Counted from the stretch's first letter, positions 7,716 to 16,379 are shown. The stretch: DNA of 64,000 bases from Pseudomonas eucalypticola (GCF_013374995.1 NZ_CP056030.1:4000501-4064500), one strand, 5' to 3'. Numbers and translations: made by a program. Notes: generated from the letters alone by a model not told the origin.

Positions 7716-9335
7716 ATGGCCAAGCCGTCGAGCGAAGAACGCCGCAGCACCGCTGCCGAGCCCCCCTCAGAGCCAGCCCCCCTGCCGACCAGCCTGGCGC
7801 CCCAGCGCGCCACGCGGGTCGAGCAGCCCCCGGAGGGCGACTGGTTATTTGAAATCAAACACGATGGCTACCGCCTGATGAGCCGAATCAGCGACGGCCA
7901 AGTGCGCCTGTTCAATCGCGAAGGCGCTGACTGGACCGCCGAATTGCCCCGCCAGGCCCAGGCCATTGCCGCATTGAACCTCAAAGAAAGTTGGCTGGAC
8001 GGCAAGCTGGTCAAGGCCGACGCCCATGGCGTGGCTGACTACAGCGCCTTGCAACAGGCCTTCGAAGCGGGCCAGTGCCAGGACTTGCAATATTACCTGT
8101 TCGACCTGCCCTTCCATGAGGGCCGCGACCTGCGCGAGCAACCGCTGGAAACCCGTCGCGCCCAGCTCAAGCGTTTGCTGGGCACTCGCCGGCACAGCCT
8201 GCTGCGTTTCTCCGAAAGTTTCACCGCCACGACCCCGGATATTCTGGAGGGGGTCTGCGCGCTCAACCATGAGGGTGTCATTGGCAAACGCCGTGGCAGC
8301 CTCTACCAGGACGGCCAGCGCAACCTGGACTGGATCAAGCTGGACTGCCACATCGACCAGCGCCACGCTGCCCCGTTGACCGAGACCCAGGCACGGCACA
8401 CCGATGAACCCAGCCACGATTTCAGCGATGGCCACCGCGAATCGGTCGCCGGCGTTTCGCTGCACGAGCCCGAACGCATCATCGACCGTGACAGCCAGAC
8501 CAGCCGCCTGCAACTGGCCACCCTCTACCAGCGCTTGGGCGCCTGGCTGCTGCCCCAGCTCAAGGCCCGCCCCGTGGCCCTGATGCGGGCGCCACACGGG
8601 GTGGAAGGCGACCTGTTCCTGCAACGCCATACCGAGCACCTGGCCGTGCCCCACATCAACTTGCTCGCGCCGTCGTTGGATACCGGGCACGGGCGCCTGA
8701 TGCAAATTGATCGGCTGCCGGGCGTGATCGAAGCGGTGCAGCGCGGTGCGGTGGAATTCCACACCTGGGGCGCCAGCAGCCAGCGCCTCGATAGCCCCGA
8801 CCGCCTGGTGCTGGACCTGGACCCCGATGTGACCGTGCCCTGGCATGCCGTGCTGGAGGGCACCACGCAAACCTTGGCACTGCTGGACGACCTGGGCCTG
8901 CGCGGCTACGTGAAAACCAGTGGCGGCAAGGGCATGCATGTGATCGTCCCCCTGGCGCGTCATGCTGGCTGGGATGAGGTACGGGCCTTTGCCAAAGCCA
9001 TTTCCCACTACCTGATGACCCAGATGCCCGAGCGTTTCACGGCGGCCCAGGGCCCGCGGTCGCGGGCAGGGCGAATCTTCGTCGACTACCTGCGCAACCA
9101 GCGCGATGGCTGCATGGCCGCGGCCTACTCGCTGCGTGCCCGCCCAGGTTTGCCGGTGTCCACACCTGTGGCGCGCGATGAAGTCCCGGCATTGACCAGT
9201 GCCCGGCACTGGCACGCCGGCAACATTCTGGAGCGCCTGGATACCCTTGCGCTCGACCCCTGGCAAGGCTACGACAATCGCCAGCGACTGACGGCACGGA
9301 TGTGGGGGCGGCTGGGCGCCGAACCACCCCATTGA
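7716..9335 (+). CDS. LigD-like protein: degenerate ATP-ligase domain plus polymerase/primase domain
   Basis: 539-residue relative of bacterial NHEJ protein LigD. Residues about 35-215 resemble the adenylation domain: motif I Lys48 (EIKHDGYRL) and motif IV EGVIGK (186-191) are kept. But the expected Glu of motif III is Lys97 (LDGKLV), the second Lys of motif V is Asp210 (WIKLDC), and the OB-fold that should follow is missing. Residues about 265-539 are a POL (AEP polymerase) domain with catalytic DLD (Asp367, Asp369), SGGKGMHVIVP, GRIFVDYLRN and AAYSLRARPGLPVSTP all intact. The phosphoesterase domain is absent. I chose the ATG at 7716, which has AGGAAA upstream, over an in-frame GTG at 7680. 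It probably retains nucleotide-transfer activity and has lost sealing; no ku gene is adjacent. Confidence 0.85.
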   Translation: MAKPSSEERRSTAAEPPSEPAPLPTSLAPQRATRVEQPPEGDWLFEIKHDGYRLMSRISDGQVRLFNREGADWTAELPRQAQAIAALNLKESWLDGKLVKADAHGVADYSALQQAFEAGQCQDLQYYLFDLPFHEGRDLREQPLETRRAQLKRLLGTRRHSLLRFSESFTATTPDILEGVCALNHEGVIGKRRGSLYQDGQRNLDWIKLDCHIDQRHAAPLTETQARHTDEPSHDFSDGHRESVAGVSLHEPERIIDRDSQTSRLQLATLYQRLGAWLLPQLKARPVALMRAPHGVEGDLFLQRHTEHLAVPHINLLAPSLDTGHGRLMQIDRLPGVIEAVQRGAVEFHTWGASSQRLDSPDRLVLDLDPDVTVPWHAVLEGTTQTLALLDDLGLRGYVKTSGGKGMHVIVPLARHAGWDEVRAFAKAISHYLMTQMPERFTAAQGPRSRAGRIFVDYLRNQRDGCMAAAYSLRARPGLPVSTPVARDEVPALTSARHWHAGNILERLDTLALDPWQGYDNRQRLTARMWGRLGAEPPH

Positions 9336-9356
9336 TCGGGGTGCACCATCTGCTTG

Positions 9357-9482
9357 ATGACCGGGGCCCCCCTTCAGGGCAACCTGGTGACCGGCCTGGG
9401 CCGGGACACCATTGTGCTGTCGGGCGGACGCATCGGCGGCAACATCAGCATGAGCGCCGGCAGCCACTGGGGTTACCCTTGA
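9357..9482 (+). pseudogene. Possible remnant of a repeat-rich surface protein
   Basis: A 41-codon open frame just after the LigD-like stop, in the same frame, reads like a piece of an autotransporter/haemagglutinin passenger strand (GNLVTGLGRDTIVLSGG, then GGNISMSAG). It has no clear ribosome site. It may be a chance frame or a relic left by a rearrangement; evidence is weak. Confidence 0.25.
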
Positions 9483-9495
9483 GCTGGTAGGCGCC

Positions 9496-10119
9496 TCAGC
9501 GGCGCGCCGCCAGCAGCCCTGCCCCAGCGAAACCGAGCAATACCGCGCTGGCGCGGTTGAACAACCGGCGCGGCCGCTCCTGGCTGAACCAGCGCTGCAG
9601 GTGGCTGCCCAGCCACGCATAAAGGGCGATGGCCAGCCACTCCAGCACCAGGAACATCAGGCCCAGCCAGAAGAACTGCACGGCCACGGGGGTCGGGGCG
9701 TCAACGGTCACGAACTGGGGCAGGAAGGCCGTGAAAATCAGGATAGCTTTCGGGTTGCCTGCCGCCGCGCAGAATTCCTGTACCGCCAGCTTCAGCAGGC
9801 CTCGGCCACCTGAGCCATCTGACGCCTGCGGGGTGACCGGTGCGCGCCACAACTGCACGGCCAGGTAGAACAGGTAAAGCGCCCCGGCGACCTTCACCAC
9901 CAGGAACGCTGCCGCGCTGGCGTGCAGCACCACGGCCAGCCCCATGGCCGCCAGGGCGATCATGCCGGCGAATGCCAGCAGCCGACCGAGCCCGGCCAGG
10001 CAGGACATGGTGAAACCGTAGCGGCTGGCGTTGTGCAGCGACAGCAGGTTGTTAGGCCCTGGGGCCATGTTCAGTGCGAAACAGGCGGGCAAGAACAGCA
10101 ACAGGGTCGCAAGGGTCAC
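9496..10119 (-). CDS. LysE/RhtB family amino-acid exporter
   Basis: Predicted 207-residue inner-membrane exporter of amino acids or homoserine-lactone-like solutes. It begins with a hydrophobic helix and has the family hallmark APGPNNLLSLHNASRYGF in the first loop, then the conserved FCAAAGNPKAILIFTAFLPQ segment, and about six membrane helices. The length is typical (about 205). The substrate cannot be inferred from the sequence. It is convergent with the LigD-like gene and upstream of no obvious operon partner. Confidence 0.88.
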   Translation of the reverse strand: MTLATLLLFLPACFALNMAPGPNNLLSLHNASRYGFTMSCLAGLGRLLAFAGMIALAAMGLAVVLHASAAAFLVVKVAGALYLFYLAVQLWRAPVTPQASDGSGGRGLLKLAVQEFCAAAGNPKAILIFTAFLPQFVTVDAPTPVAVQFFWLGLMFLVLEWLAIALYAWLGSHLQRWFSQERPRRLFNRASAVLLGFAGAGLLAARR

Positions 10120-10175
10120 GGCGCGAGGCTCCAGGCAAGGTGGCTTGGCAGCCTAGCACCGTGGTGCGGCAAGGC

Positions 10176-10352
10176 TCAACGGGGATCGTCAGGGCTCATA
10201 TCATCATCGCCGGTCTCGGTACGGACTTTGTCGGGGTCCAGCTCCGGGTCCTTGTCCAAAGGCAGCGGCCGCAGATCCTCGTCGCCAGGGCGTGGCGGCA
10301 CGGGGTCGGGGGCCAGGGGGTTGCTGGAGCGGTCGAGCGGGTCGGACGTCAT
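10176..10352 (-). CDS. Small acidic, proline-rich protein
   Basis: 58-residue product with composition dominated by Asp, Pro, Leu and Arg. Its middle is a pseudo-repeat of acidic DP/LP pairs (RPLPLDKDPELDPDKV). No signal peptide, Cys or hydrophobic segment; probably disordered. The ATG at 10352 is preceded by GAGG (from CCGAGGTGCATC). Short acidic proteins of this look are common in Pseudomonas but have no assigned function, so I name it hypothetical. It ends 56 bases before the LysE-type gene on the same strand. Confidence 0.55.
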   Translation of the reverse strand: MTSDPLDRSSNPLAPDPVPPRPGDEDLRPLPLDKDPELDPDKVRTETGDDDMSPDDPR

Positions 10353-10511
10353 GATGCACCTCGGCGCTGGGGGGGGTGTTCATTGGAGCGCAGCCTGCGA
10401 CGGGAGTTGCGCCACCGATGAAACCCGTTTGAATCCCTGCCCGCCACGCCTGTCCCACTTGTACGGATGTCGCGCAATCCTGCGTGCCCGCACTCAAGGC
10501 TCGAGGTATTC

Positions 10512-10760
10512 ATGAGCAATAAACCGTTGGAAAAGGAAGTACTGACCCGCCTGCTGCACGCCCACCCACAAGGCCTGGGCAAGGAAGTGCTGGACAACTT
10601 CACCGGTGAAAAAGCGGTGGCCGGCATGCTCAAGCACCTGCAGGACGAAGGCTATATTCACCACGGCACGGTCAGTATCGATGACCACCTGCCCGCTGTG
10701 ACCTACCCGGTGAAACTGACTGCCAAAGGGGTCGAGGCGGCCAAGGCGCTGGACCACTGA
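10512..10760 (+). CDS. Small winged-helix-like protein
   Basis: 82-residue cytoplasmic protein. Its arrangement of helices and strand (EKEVLTRLLHAHPQGLG, then AVAGMLKHLQDEGYIHHG, then VKLTAKGVEAAKAL) looks like a stand-alone winged helix such as those in PadR/MarR-like or replication-associated proteins, but no ligand or partner domain is present. I chose the ATG at 10512 because GAGGT lies nine bases upstream; an earlier in-frame start at 10467 has none. DNA binding is an inference from fold-like pattern only. Confidence 0.65.
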   Translation: MSNKPLEKEVLTRLLHAHPQGLGKEVLDNFTGEKAVAGMLKHLQDEGYIHHGTVSIDDHLPAVTYPVKLTAKGVEAAKALDH

Positions 10761-10763
10761 CCG

Positions 10764-10952
10764 TCAGCTGCAAAAATGCACCGCCAGCAGCAACAGGGTC
10801 ATGGCCAGCAGCGTTTCGCCGCAGATCGCCACGCCCTCGCCTGCCGGCCCCAGGCCCAGCGCCCGGCGCTGTTGCTGCTGGGCCGCCCCCGCGGCCCACA
10901 CCACGCTACCGGCCAAACCACAGGCCACCGCCACCATCAATAGCCACGCCAT
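10764..10952 (-). CDS. Small two-helix membrane protein
   Basis: 62-residue product with two hydrophobic helices (about 2-22 and 45-60) joined by a Gln/Arg-containing loop (AAQQQQRRALGLG). It lies convergent and only three bases from the end of the winged-helix-like gene. No family recognised; it may be a holin-like or stress-induced small membrane protein, but nothing in the sequence supports a specific role. GGGTGAG precedes the ATG. Confidence 0.45.
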   Translation of the reverse strand: MAWLLMVAVACGLAGSVVWAAGAAQQQQRRALGLGPAGEGVAICGETLLAMTLLLLAVHFCS

Positions 10953-11070
10953 CTCACCCGCCCCCGCCAGGTTGCAAAAAAACTTAGGGCAGCCGGCGAT
11001 GAATTCGTTCCCCCCACGGCGCTATTTCTGGAACGCCAGGGCCGGGTAGCCGCTGGCGGCGCTGGAAGCC

Positions 11071-12138
11071 TCAGCGAGGTTCGTGGATGGGGCAGCCGGA
11101 ATGCTCGGCGCGAAAGCCCGCCGAATGTTCATAGGCCGGTTTGCGCACACGCATGATGCCCCCCAGTGGGCGGTGGGCCGCCAACCCATGCCAAGGGCTG
11201 AACGCCATGGCAGTGTCGATGGCCTGAATGCGTTCAGGCGTCCAAGAGGCCTGGCGGGGCACATGGATGCGCGCCACGGTCACGTAAGGGCTCTCTTCTT
11301 CTGGCCACTGCTTGGACGCGTCTTCGATGGGCATCTTTTCCAGGCTGGTCGCCAACTGCACGCGCACTTCCCATACCCCGTCGTGCTCGGCGAAATACGC
11401 TTGCACCGCTTCGCGCAGGCCATCCGGTTTGTCATCCAGGTCCACCGGCTGGTCGGTGAGCGCACGCAGCGCCGCGGCGACCGGCACCACACTGATCTTG
11501 CCGTAGTAGGGTCCGTACAGCACCGGCACCACGGTGTTGAAGGTTTCGCCCAGCGGGTGGGTCTTGGGGTGGCCGCCCAGGCTCTTGAGGGTGCCGCTTT
11601 CGCCGCCCATGGCCTCCACCGTGGTCTCGATGCCGCGCAACGCGGCGGACAAGGCCCGCTTGAGCCCCGGCATCTTGTCGGTGGTCTTGGCCAGCAGCTT
11701 GAGGGTGCGCAGGAAATCCTTGGGGGTGGCAGCGGTGAACGCGGTGGAGTTCTGCATCACGAAGTCCTGGGTGGTGTCCCCTTCGCTGCCCGGTAGACGT
11801 TCCCCTTCCACACCGACGATCTTCACCGCCAACCCGCGCGGTGTAGAAACGCGGTCATCGAGAATGTCACCCGGGTTGGTGGACAGGCGCAGGTACACCT
11901 TGTAGCTGCCCGGCCGGGCAAACGCGCCCTGGGCCAACTCCGCCGGCAACGGGTCCAGTACCTCAAGGGTACCTTCCAGCAAGCCATGGGCCTTGGCGTG
12001 CACGCTGCGAACCGGGTGGCCATAATCGGCCTGGGTCGTCTCCAGGATGCTGTGCATGGCTTCCACCAGCTCGGCGCTGGTCTGCGCCTCATCCTCGGGT
12101 ATCTGTTCAAAATCGGCTTGGAACACAAGAGCGGTCAT
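11071..12138 (-). CDS. Catalase-related haem protein (SrpA-like)
   Basis: Predicted 355-residue soluble haem protein of the short catalase superfamily. The distal His lies in VRSVHAKAHG (residues about 44-53); the proximal haem-ligand region is RKPAYEHSAGFR near the C terminus, with Tyr as expected axial ligand. The usual catalase Asn segment is represented by QDFVMQNSTAF. It is shorter than true monofunctional catalases (about 480 or more) and lacks the wrapping and C-terminal domains, so peroxidase, weak catalase or hydroperoxide activity are all possible. No signal peptide. A 262-base gap separates it from the divergent Rieske/FAD oxidoreductase gene. Confidence 0.8.
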   Translation of the reverse strand: MTALVFQADFEQIPEDEAQTSAELVEAMHSILETTQADYGHPVRSVHAKAHGLLEGTLEVLDPLPAELAQGAFARPGSYKVYLRLSTNPGDILDDRVSTPRGLAVKIVGVEGERLPGSEGDTTQDFVMQNSTAFTAATPKDFLRTLKLLAKTTDKMPGLKRALSAALRGIETTVEAMGGESGTLKSLGGHPKTHPLGETFNTVVPVLYGPYYGKISVVPVAAALRALTDQPVDLDDKPDGLREAVQAYFAEHDGVWEVRVQLATSLEKMPIEDASKQWPEEESPYVTVARIHVPRQASWTPERIQAIDTAMAFSPWHGLAAHRPLGGIMRVRKPAYEHSAGFRAEHSGCPIHEPR

Positions 12139-12400
12139 GGCGGCACCTCAGTTAGGTCATCGCGCTCCAGCACGGTCTGGAGCGGCCAGCGGTAACGCGA
12201 GCAGGCGAACATTTCGCCGGCCCACCCGATATCAGTCAGCCATCAGGGGGGAGGCGTTCCACGCACCGGCAGGCCGCGCTGACCAGCGGCAGGCGCATCC
12301 ATTCGGATGGACAGCAACGCCCCCGCCCGTCGGCTCGATGCAGCCGCGACGCCGCTGGCCCGGTCCACACGGTCAGAACCGAGCGCCTGAGGACAGCCCC

Positions 12401-13924
12401 ATGACCGAACATGCCGTAGCCCATGTGGACCAACTGGAAGAGGACCGCGCCCTGCGCGTGAAAGCCGGTGATCAGACGCTGATTGTGCTGCGCCACAATG
12501 GCCAGGTGCGTGCGTACCAGGCCGGCTGCCCCCATGCCGGGGCACCGCTGGAAGAAGGCGCCATCTGCGAGGACCGCTTGATCTGCCCCTGGCACAAGGC
12601 CGCGTTTGCCTTGAATGACGGTGAGGTCACCGAGCCCCCTGCCCTGGCCAGCCTCAAGCGCTACCCCGCGCAAGTACGCGGTGACTATCTATGGGTGGAT
12701 GACCAGCCGGCCCATGCCCCCCTGCCAGCCCCCCAGGGCGCCGGGCGCACCTTCATCGTGGTCGGTGCCGGCGCGGCGGGCTCGGCGGCGGTGGCCAGCC
12801 TGCATCGCCAGGGTTTTGCCGGGCAATTGCTGTGGATCGACCCGGAAGCGGACCCGGCCTACGACCGGACTGCCTTGAGCAAATTTGTCATCGCCGGGCA
12901 GCAAACCCCGGCCCAGGTGCCGGCGCTGCTGGATGATGAGGTACTGGCCTGGCCAAACCTGCGACGCGTGCGGGGCAACGTCAGCGGCCTGGACGCCGTG
13001 AACAAACACATCACTCTGGCGGACGGCCAGCAACTGACCTACGACGCCGCGCTGCTGGCCACCGGTGGTGTCCCCCAACGCCCGGCCATACCCGGTGCGC
13101 AACTGCCTGGCAGTTTCGTGCTGCGCTCGCGCGACGATGCCGCGCGCGTGCTTGAGCAGGCAAGGAACAGCCGCCGGGCGGTGATCATCGGCGACAGCTT
13201 CATTGGCTTGGAAGCGGCGTCGGCATTGCGCCAACTGGGCCTGGAGGTGCAGGTAGTCAGCCGTCACGAAACGCCGCTGGCCCGGCAAGTGGGTCACCCG
13301 GTCAGCCGCGCCCTGCGCCGCTTGCACGAACAGAACGGCGTGGTGTTTCACACCGCCACCGAACCGGCGAGCCTGGAGGGCCACGAGCGAGTCGAGGCGG
13401 TAATGCTGACCAACGGCGAACGTCTGGCGGCCGACCTGGTGCTGTTTGGCACCGGGGTAACACCCGCCACGCACCTGGCCCAGGGCCTGCCACTGGGCGA
13501 CGACCATTCGCTGATCGTCGACAGTGGCCTGCGTGCCGCGCCAGGCTTGTGGGCGGTGGGTGACATGGTCAACTTTCCCCTGGCCGGGCACCCGCTGCGC
13601 ATCGAACACTGGCGGGTCGCGCAGCAACAGGCCTGCCTGGCCGCCGAGAACATGCTCGGTGCGCAGCGCGAATACAGCGACGTGCCGTTCTTCTGGAGCC
13701 TGCAACATGGCAAGACCCTCGAAGTGCTGGGCCATGGGCGGGCCTGGAACGCGATAGAGCTGACAGGCGATGCAGACGGGATGAACTTCGTCGCCCTGTT
13801 GTGCGTCGATGAACAGGTGGAGTCGGTGGTCGCCTGCGGGCACCGGGCGTTGCTGGCGATGCTGTCGCAGCGCATGAAGCGGCCGTTGTCGCGCGGTGAG
13901 GCGCTGGCCCTGATCCATTCGTAA
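12401..13924 (+). CDS. Rieske-domain FAD-dependent oxidoreductase (AIF/ferredoxin-reductase type)
   Basis: 507-residue predicted cytosolic flavoprotein. An N-terminal Rieske [2Fe-2S] domain has the ligand pairs CPH (in AGCPHAGAP) and CPWHK. It is followed by an FAD/NAD(P)H reductase domain with VVGAGAAGSAA, ATGG, AVIIGDSFIGLEAAS and LWAVGDM, and a C-terminal reductase dimerisation region. The architecture resembles vertebrate AIFM3/nitrite-reductase-like reductases. It probably passes electrons from NAD(P)H through FAD to the Rieske cluster and an unknown acceptor. I chose the ATG at 12401 (GAGGA upstream); the frame extends further 5' but that part is not protein-like. It precedes a DJ-1/PfpI gene by 54 bases. 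Confidence 0.88.
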   Translation: MTEHAVAHVDQLEEDRALRVKAGDQTLIVLRHNGQVRAYQAGCPHAGAPLEEGAICEDRLICPWHKAAFALNDGEVTEPPALASLKRYPAQVRGDYLWVDDQPAHAPLPAPQGAGRTFIVVGAGAAGSAAVASLHRQGFAGQLLWIDPEADPAYDRTALSKFVIAGQQTPAQVPALLDDEVLAWPNLRRVRGNVSGLDAVNKHITLADGQQLTYDAALLATGGVPQRPAIPGAQLPGSFVLRSRDDAARVLEQARNSRRAVIIGDSFIGLEAASALRQLGLEVQVVSRHETPLARQVGHPVSRALRRLHEQNGVVFHTATEPASLEGHERVEAVMLTNGERLAADLVLFGTGVTPATHLAQGLPLGDDHSLIVDSGLRAAPGLWAVGDMVNFPLAGHPLRIEHWRVAQQQACLAAENMLGAQREYSDVPFFWSLQHGKTLEVLGHGRAWNAIELTGDADGMNFVALLCVDEQVESVVACGHRALLAMLSQRMKRPLSRGEALALIHS

Positions 13925-13978
13925 ACAGCGCAGGCGCTGCACCGCGGCGCCTGCCGGGTTCAATCCGAGGAGTACCCC

Positions 13979-14542
13979 ATGAGCACATCACTGCAAGGCA
14001 AGAAAGTACTGGTCATTACCTCCAACACCGGCGTGGAGCGCGATGAGCTGGTCAAGCCGCTGGAAGCGTTGAAAGGGTTCGGTGCACAGGTGACCCATGG
14101 TTCGATCAAGGGCGGTACGGTGCAGACGTTCCTGCACGACACCGAGAAAGACCGCACGGTCGAATCGCAGCACACTCTGGCGGAACTCAAGGGCGATGAT
14201 TATCAAGCCCTGGTGATTCCCGGTGGTACCGTCAATGCCGACACCCTGCGCCAGGACCGCGACGCCCAGCGCCTGATCAACGAATTCGTCAACGCCGGCA
14301 AGACCATCGCTGCCATCTGCCACGGCCCGTGGGCGCTGATCGACGCAGGGGTGATCGAAGGCAAGACCCTGACGTCCTACCCCAGCGTGCGCATCGACCT
14401 GCTGAACGCCAAGGCAGCGGGCTGGGTCGATGAAGCGGTCAAGGAATGCCCGGCCAATGGCTGGACGCTGATCACGTCCCGCACCCCCGACGACTTGCCG
14501 GCGTTCAACCAGGCTATCGCCAACGCCCTGCAAGCGGGCTGA
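13979..14542 (+). CDS. DJ-1/PfpI family protein (type 1 glutamine amidotransferase-like)
   Basis: 187-residue protein of the PfpI/YhbO group, linked to general stress protection and glyoxal/methylglyoxal repair or deglycation. The nucleophile elbow AAICHGPWALIDAG carries the catalytic Cys followed by His, and the family Glu lies in the SNTGVERDEL region. The conserved LVIPGG loop is present. A purine-rich GAGGAG site lies nine bases upstream of the ATG. It is likely cotranscribed with the Rieske/FAD oxidoreductase. Whether it is a protease, glyoxalase or deglycase cannot be decided from sequence. Confidence 0.85.
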   Translation: MSTSLQGKKVLVITSNTGVERDELVKPLEALKGFGAQVTHGSIKGGTVQTFLHDTEKDRTVESQHTLAELKGDDYQALVIPGGTVNADTLRQDRDAQRLINEFVNAGKTIAAICHGPWALIDAGVIEGKTLTSYPSVRIDLLNAKAAGWVDEAVKECPANGWTLITSRTPDDLPAFNQAIANALQAG

Positions 14543-14561
14543 GTCCCACAGGATTACGGCC

Positions 14562-14579
14562 AGCCCGCCGCTGCGGGCT
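14562..14579 (+). terminator. GC stem-loop after the PfpI gene
   Basis: AGCCCGC / GCGGGCT with a four-base loop, starting 20 bases after the stop and followed by a short TTT. A plausible weak intrinsic terminator. Confidence 0.5.
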
Positions 14580-14752
14580 TTGACCTGCGGGCTGTCGCAC
14601 CGGCGCGTACAGTGCCAGCCCGCACCTCCACGGCCCCCAGTCCGACTATCGCCCACCCCTTCCCCGCCACGGCTAGCCCGCCTTCGCCTCATTTGCTTAA
14701 ATACCCGCCACGGCCCGCCGTGGGCCTTTCGTTCTGTCACGAGGAAAGCCCC

Positions 14753-15850
14753 TTGGCCGCGTTACCGCCAAAGAAATCCTGGTTCAAGTCCCGCCTGGGC
14801 AAGGCCTTGGGCCGTCGCCACCTGGGCCGCGGGGTGCATATCACCGAGTACTTCCAGCACAAAGCCCGCGAGCAGGGTTTCACCCTCAGCCATGGCCAGC
14901 AGCAGGTCATCGACAGCATGGCCGAACGGGTCGAGCCGTTGCTGCAGGAAGACGCCGCCTTGCCCCGCAGCCTCTACCTGTACGGCGCCGTGGGGCGCGG
15001 AAAAAGCTGGCTGCTGGATGGCTTTTTCCAGGCCATGCCCATCACCCGCAAGCGCCGTTTGCACTTTCACGACTTCTTCGCGCGGCTGCACGAAGGCATG
15101 TTCCGTCACCGTGAACAGGCCGATGCGCTGGAGACCACGCTGGACGAGCTGCTGGGCGATTGCCGGGTGCTGTGCTTCGACGAATTCCACGTGCATGACA
15201 TCGGCGACGCCATGCTGCTGACCCGGTTGTTCAAGGCCCTGGACGCCCGCGGCATCTTCCTGGTGGTGACCTCCAACTATGCGCCCGAAGGCCTGTTGCC
15301 CAACCCGCTGTACCACGAGCGCTTCCTGCCGGTGATTCGCCTGATGAACGCGCAGATGCAGGTGATGGAAGTGGGCGGCGCCCAGGATTACCGGGCGCTG
15401 CCCAGCGCCGCCAGCGAGCAGCGTTTCACCCAGGGCCACTACGTGTGGCCGGGTACCCCCGAGCAACGCCGCGCCCTGGACCTGCCACCGGCCGACCTGC
15501 CGCCCTTCCCCCTCGCCGTGGGCAAACGCCAGCTCCGCGCACGCATGAGCCATGAGCGCACCATCCGCTTTGATTTCGACGACATCTGCGAACAGCCCAC
15601 TGCGGTGATGGACTACCTGGACCTCAGCGGGCGGTTCGACACCTGGATCATCGACCACCTGCCGTTGCTCGATGACTGCTCGATTGCCGTGCAGCAGCGC
15701 TTTATCAACCTTATCGATGTGCTTTACGATCAGGACAAGCGCTTGATGCTGATCAGCGAGCGGCCCCTGGCCGAGAGCCTGGCGGGCCAGGCCATTGACC
15801 TGGCACGTACCCGCAGCCGGTTGGGGCAGCTGAAACAGAATCACCCCTGA
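14753..15850 (+). CDS. zapE: ZapE/AFG1-like ATPase
   Basis: Predicted 365-residue AAA+-like ATPase of the cell division protein ZapE family, which acts at the Z-ring under stress. Walker A is GAVGRGKSW and Walker B is LCFDEFHVHDIGDA; the sensor region (VVTSNYAPEGLLPN) and the HERFLPVI segment also match. I chose TTG at 14753: GAGGAAA lies eight bases upstream, and it starts a ZapE-sized protein (E. coli about 375); an ATG at 14612 would add 47 low-complexity Pro/Ser-rich residues. Pseudomonas often has another zapE elsewhere, so this may be a second copy. Its 3' neighbour is a small P-loop kinase. Confidence 0.82.
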   Translation: MAALPPKKSWFKSRLGKALGRRHLGRGVHITEYFQHKAREQGFTLSHGQQQVIDSMAERVEPLLQEDAALPRSLYLYGAVGRGKSWLLDGFFQAMPITRKRRLHFHDFFARLHEGMFRHREQADALETTLDELLGDCRVLCFDEFHVHDIGDAMLLTRLFKALDARGIFLVVTSNYAPEGLLPNPLYHERFLPVIRLMNAQMQVMEVGGAQDYRALPSAASEQRFTQGHYVWPGTPEQRRALDLPPADLPPFPLAVGKRQLRARMSHERTIRFDFDDICEQPTAVMDYLDLSGRFDTWIIDHLPLLDDCSIAVQQRFINLIDVLYDQDKRLMLISERPLAESLAGQAIDLARTRSRLGQLKQNHP

Positions 15851-15884
15851 AGCGCATGCATTGACCCATCAAGGATGACCCAGC

Positions 15885-16370
15885 ATGGCAACCCTGCACC
15901 TGCTTTGCGGCAAGATCGCTTCCGGCAAGTCAACCCTGGCGGCTACGCTGGCCGAAGCACCGAACACCGTGCGCCTGAGCGAGGACCTGTGGCTCGCCCG
16001 CCTGTACAAGGAGCAATTGCACAGCGTGGCCGACTACGTGCGCTGCGCCGCCCTGCTGCGCGACGCCATCGGCCCCCATGTACAGGCCTTGCTGCACGTG
16101 GGCGTGAACGTGGTACTCGACTTCCCCGCCAACACCCCGGCCAACCGTCAGTGGATGCGCAGCCTGTTCGAAGCCAGCGGCGCAGCCCATGTGCTGCACG
16201 TGCTCGATGTGCCGGATCAGGTGTGCAAAGCGCGCCTGCGTGAACGCAATGCCGCTGGCGACCACGAGTTCGCCGCCAGCGACGAGCAGTTCGAGTTGAT
16301 CAGCCGCTACTTCAGCATGCCTTCGGCCGAGGAAGGTTTTACCCTGTCCGTCAGCGATCAGGCACGCTGA
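15885..16370 (+). CDS. Small P-loop kinase-like ATPase
   Basis: 161-residue cytoplasmic protein resembling zeta-toxin/nucleotide-kinase-type phosphotransferases. Walker A is CGKIASGKST at about 8-17. Also present are a lid-like Arg-rich segment (KARLRERN) and a DFPAN strand that may hold the second acidic residue. No antitoxin-sized gene is beside it, so a toxin-antitoxin role is not supported; small kinases of this type are often annotated simply as ATP-binding proteins. AGGATG lies upstream of the ATG. Substrate unknown. Confidence 0.7.
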   Translation: MATLHLLCGKIASGKSTLAATLAEAPNTVRLSEDLWLARLYKEQLHSVADYVRCAALLRDAIGPHVQALLHVGVNVVLDFPANTPANRQWMRSLFEASGAAHVLHVLDVPDQVCKARLRERNAAGDHEFAASDEQFELISRYFSMPSAEEGFTLSVSDQAR

Positions 16371-16379
16371 GAGCATGCT

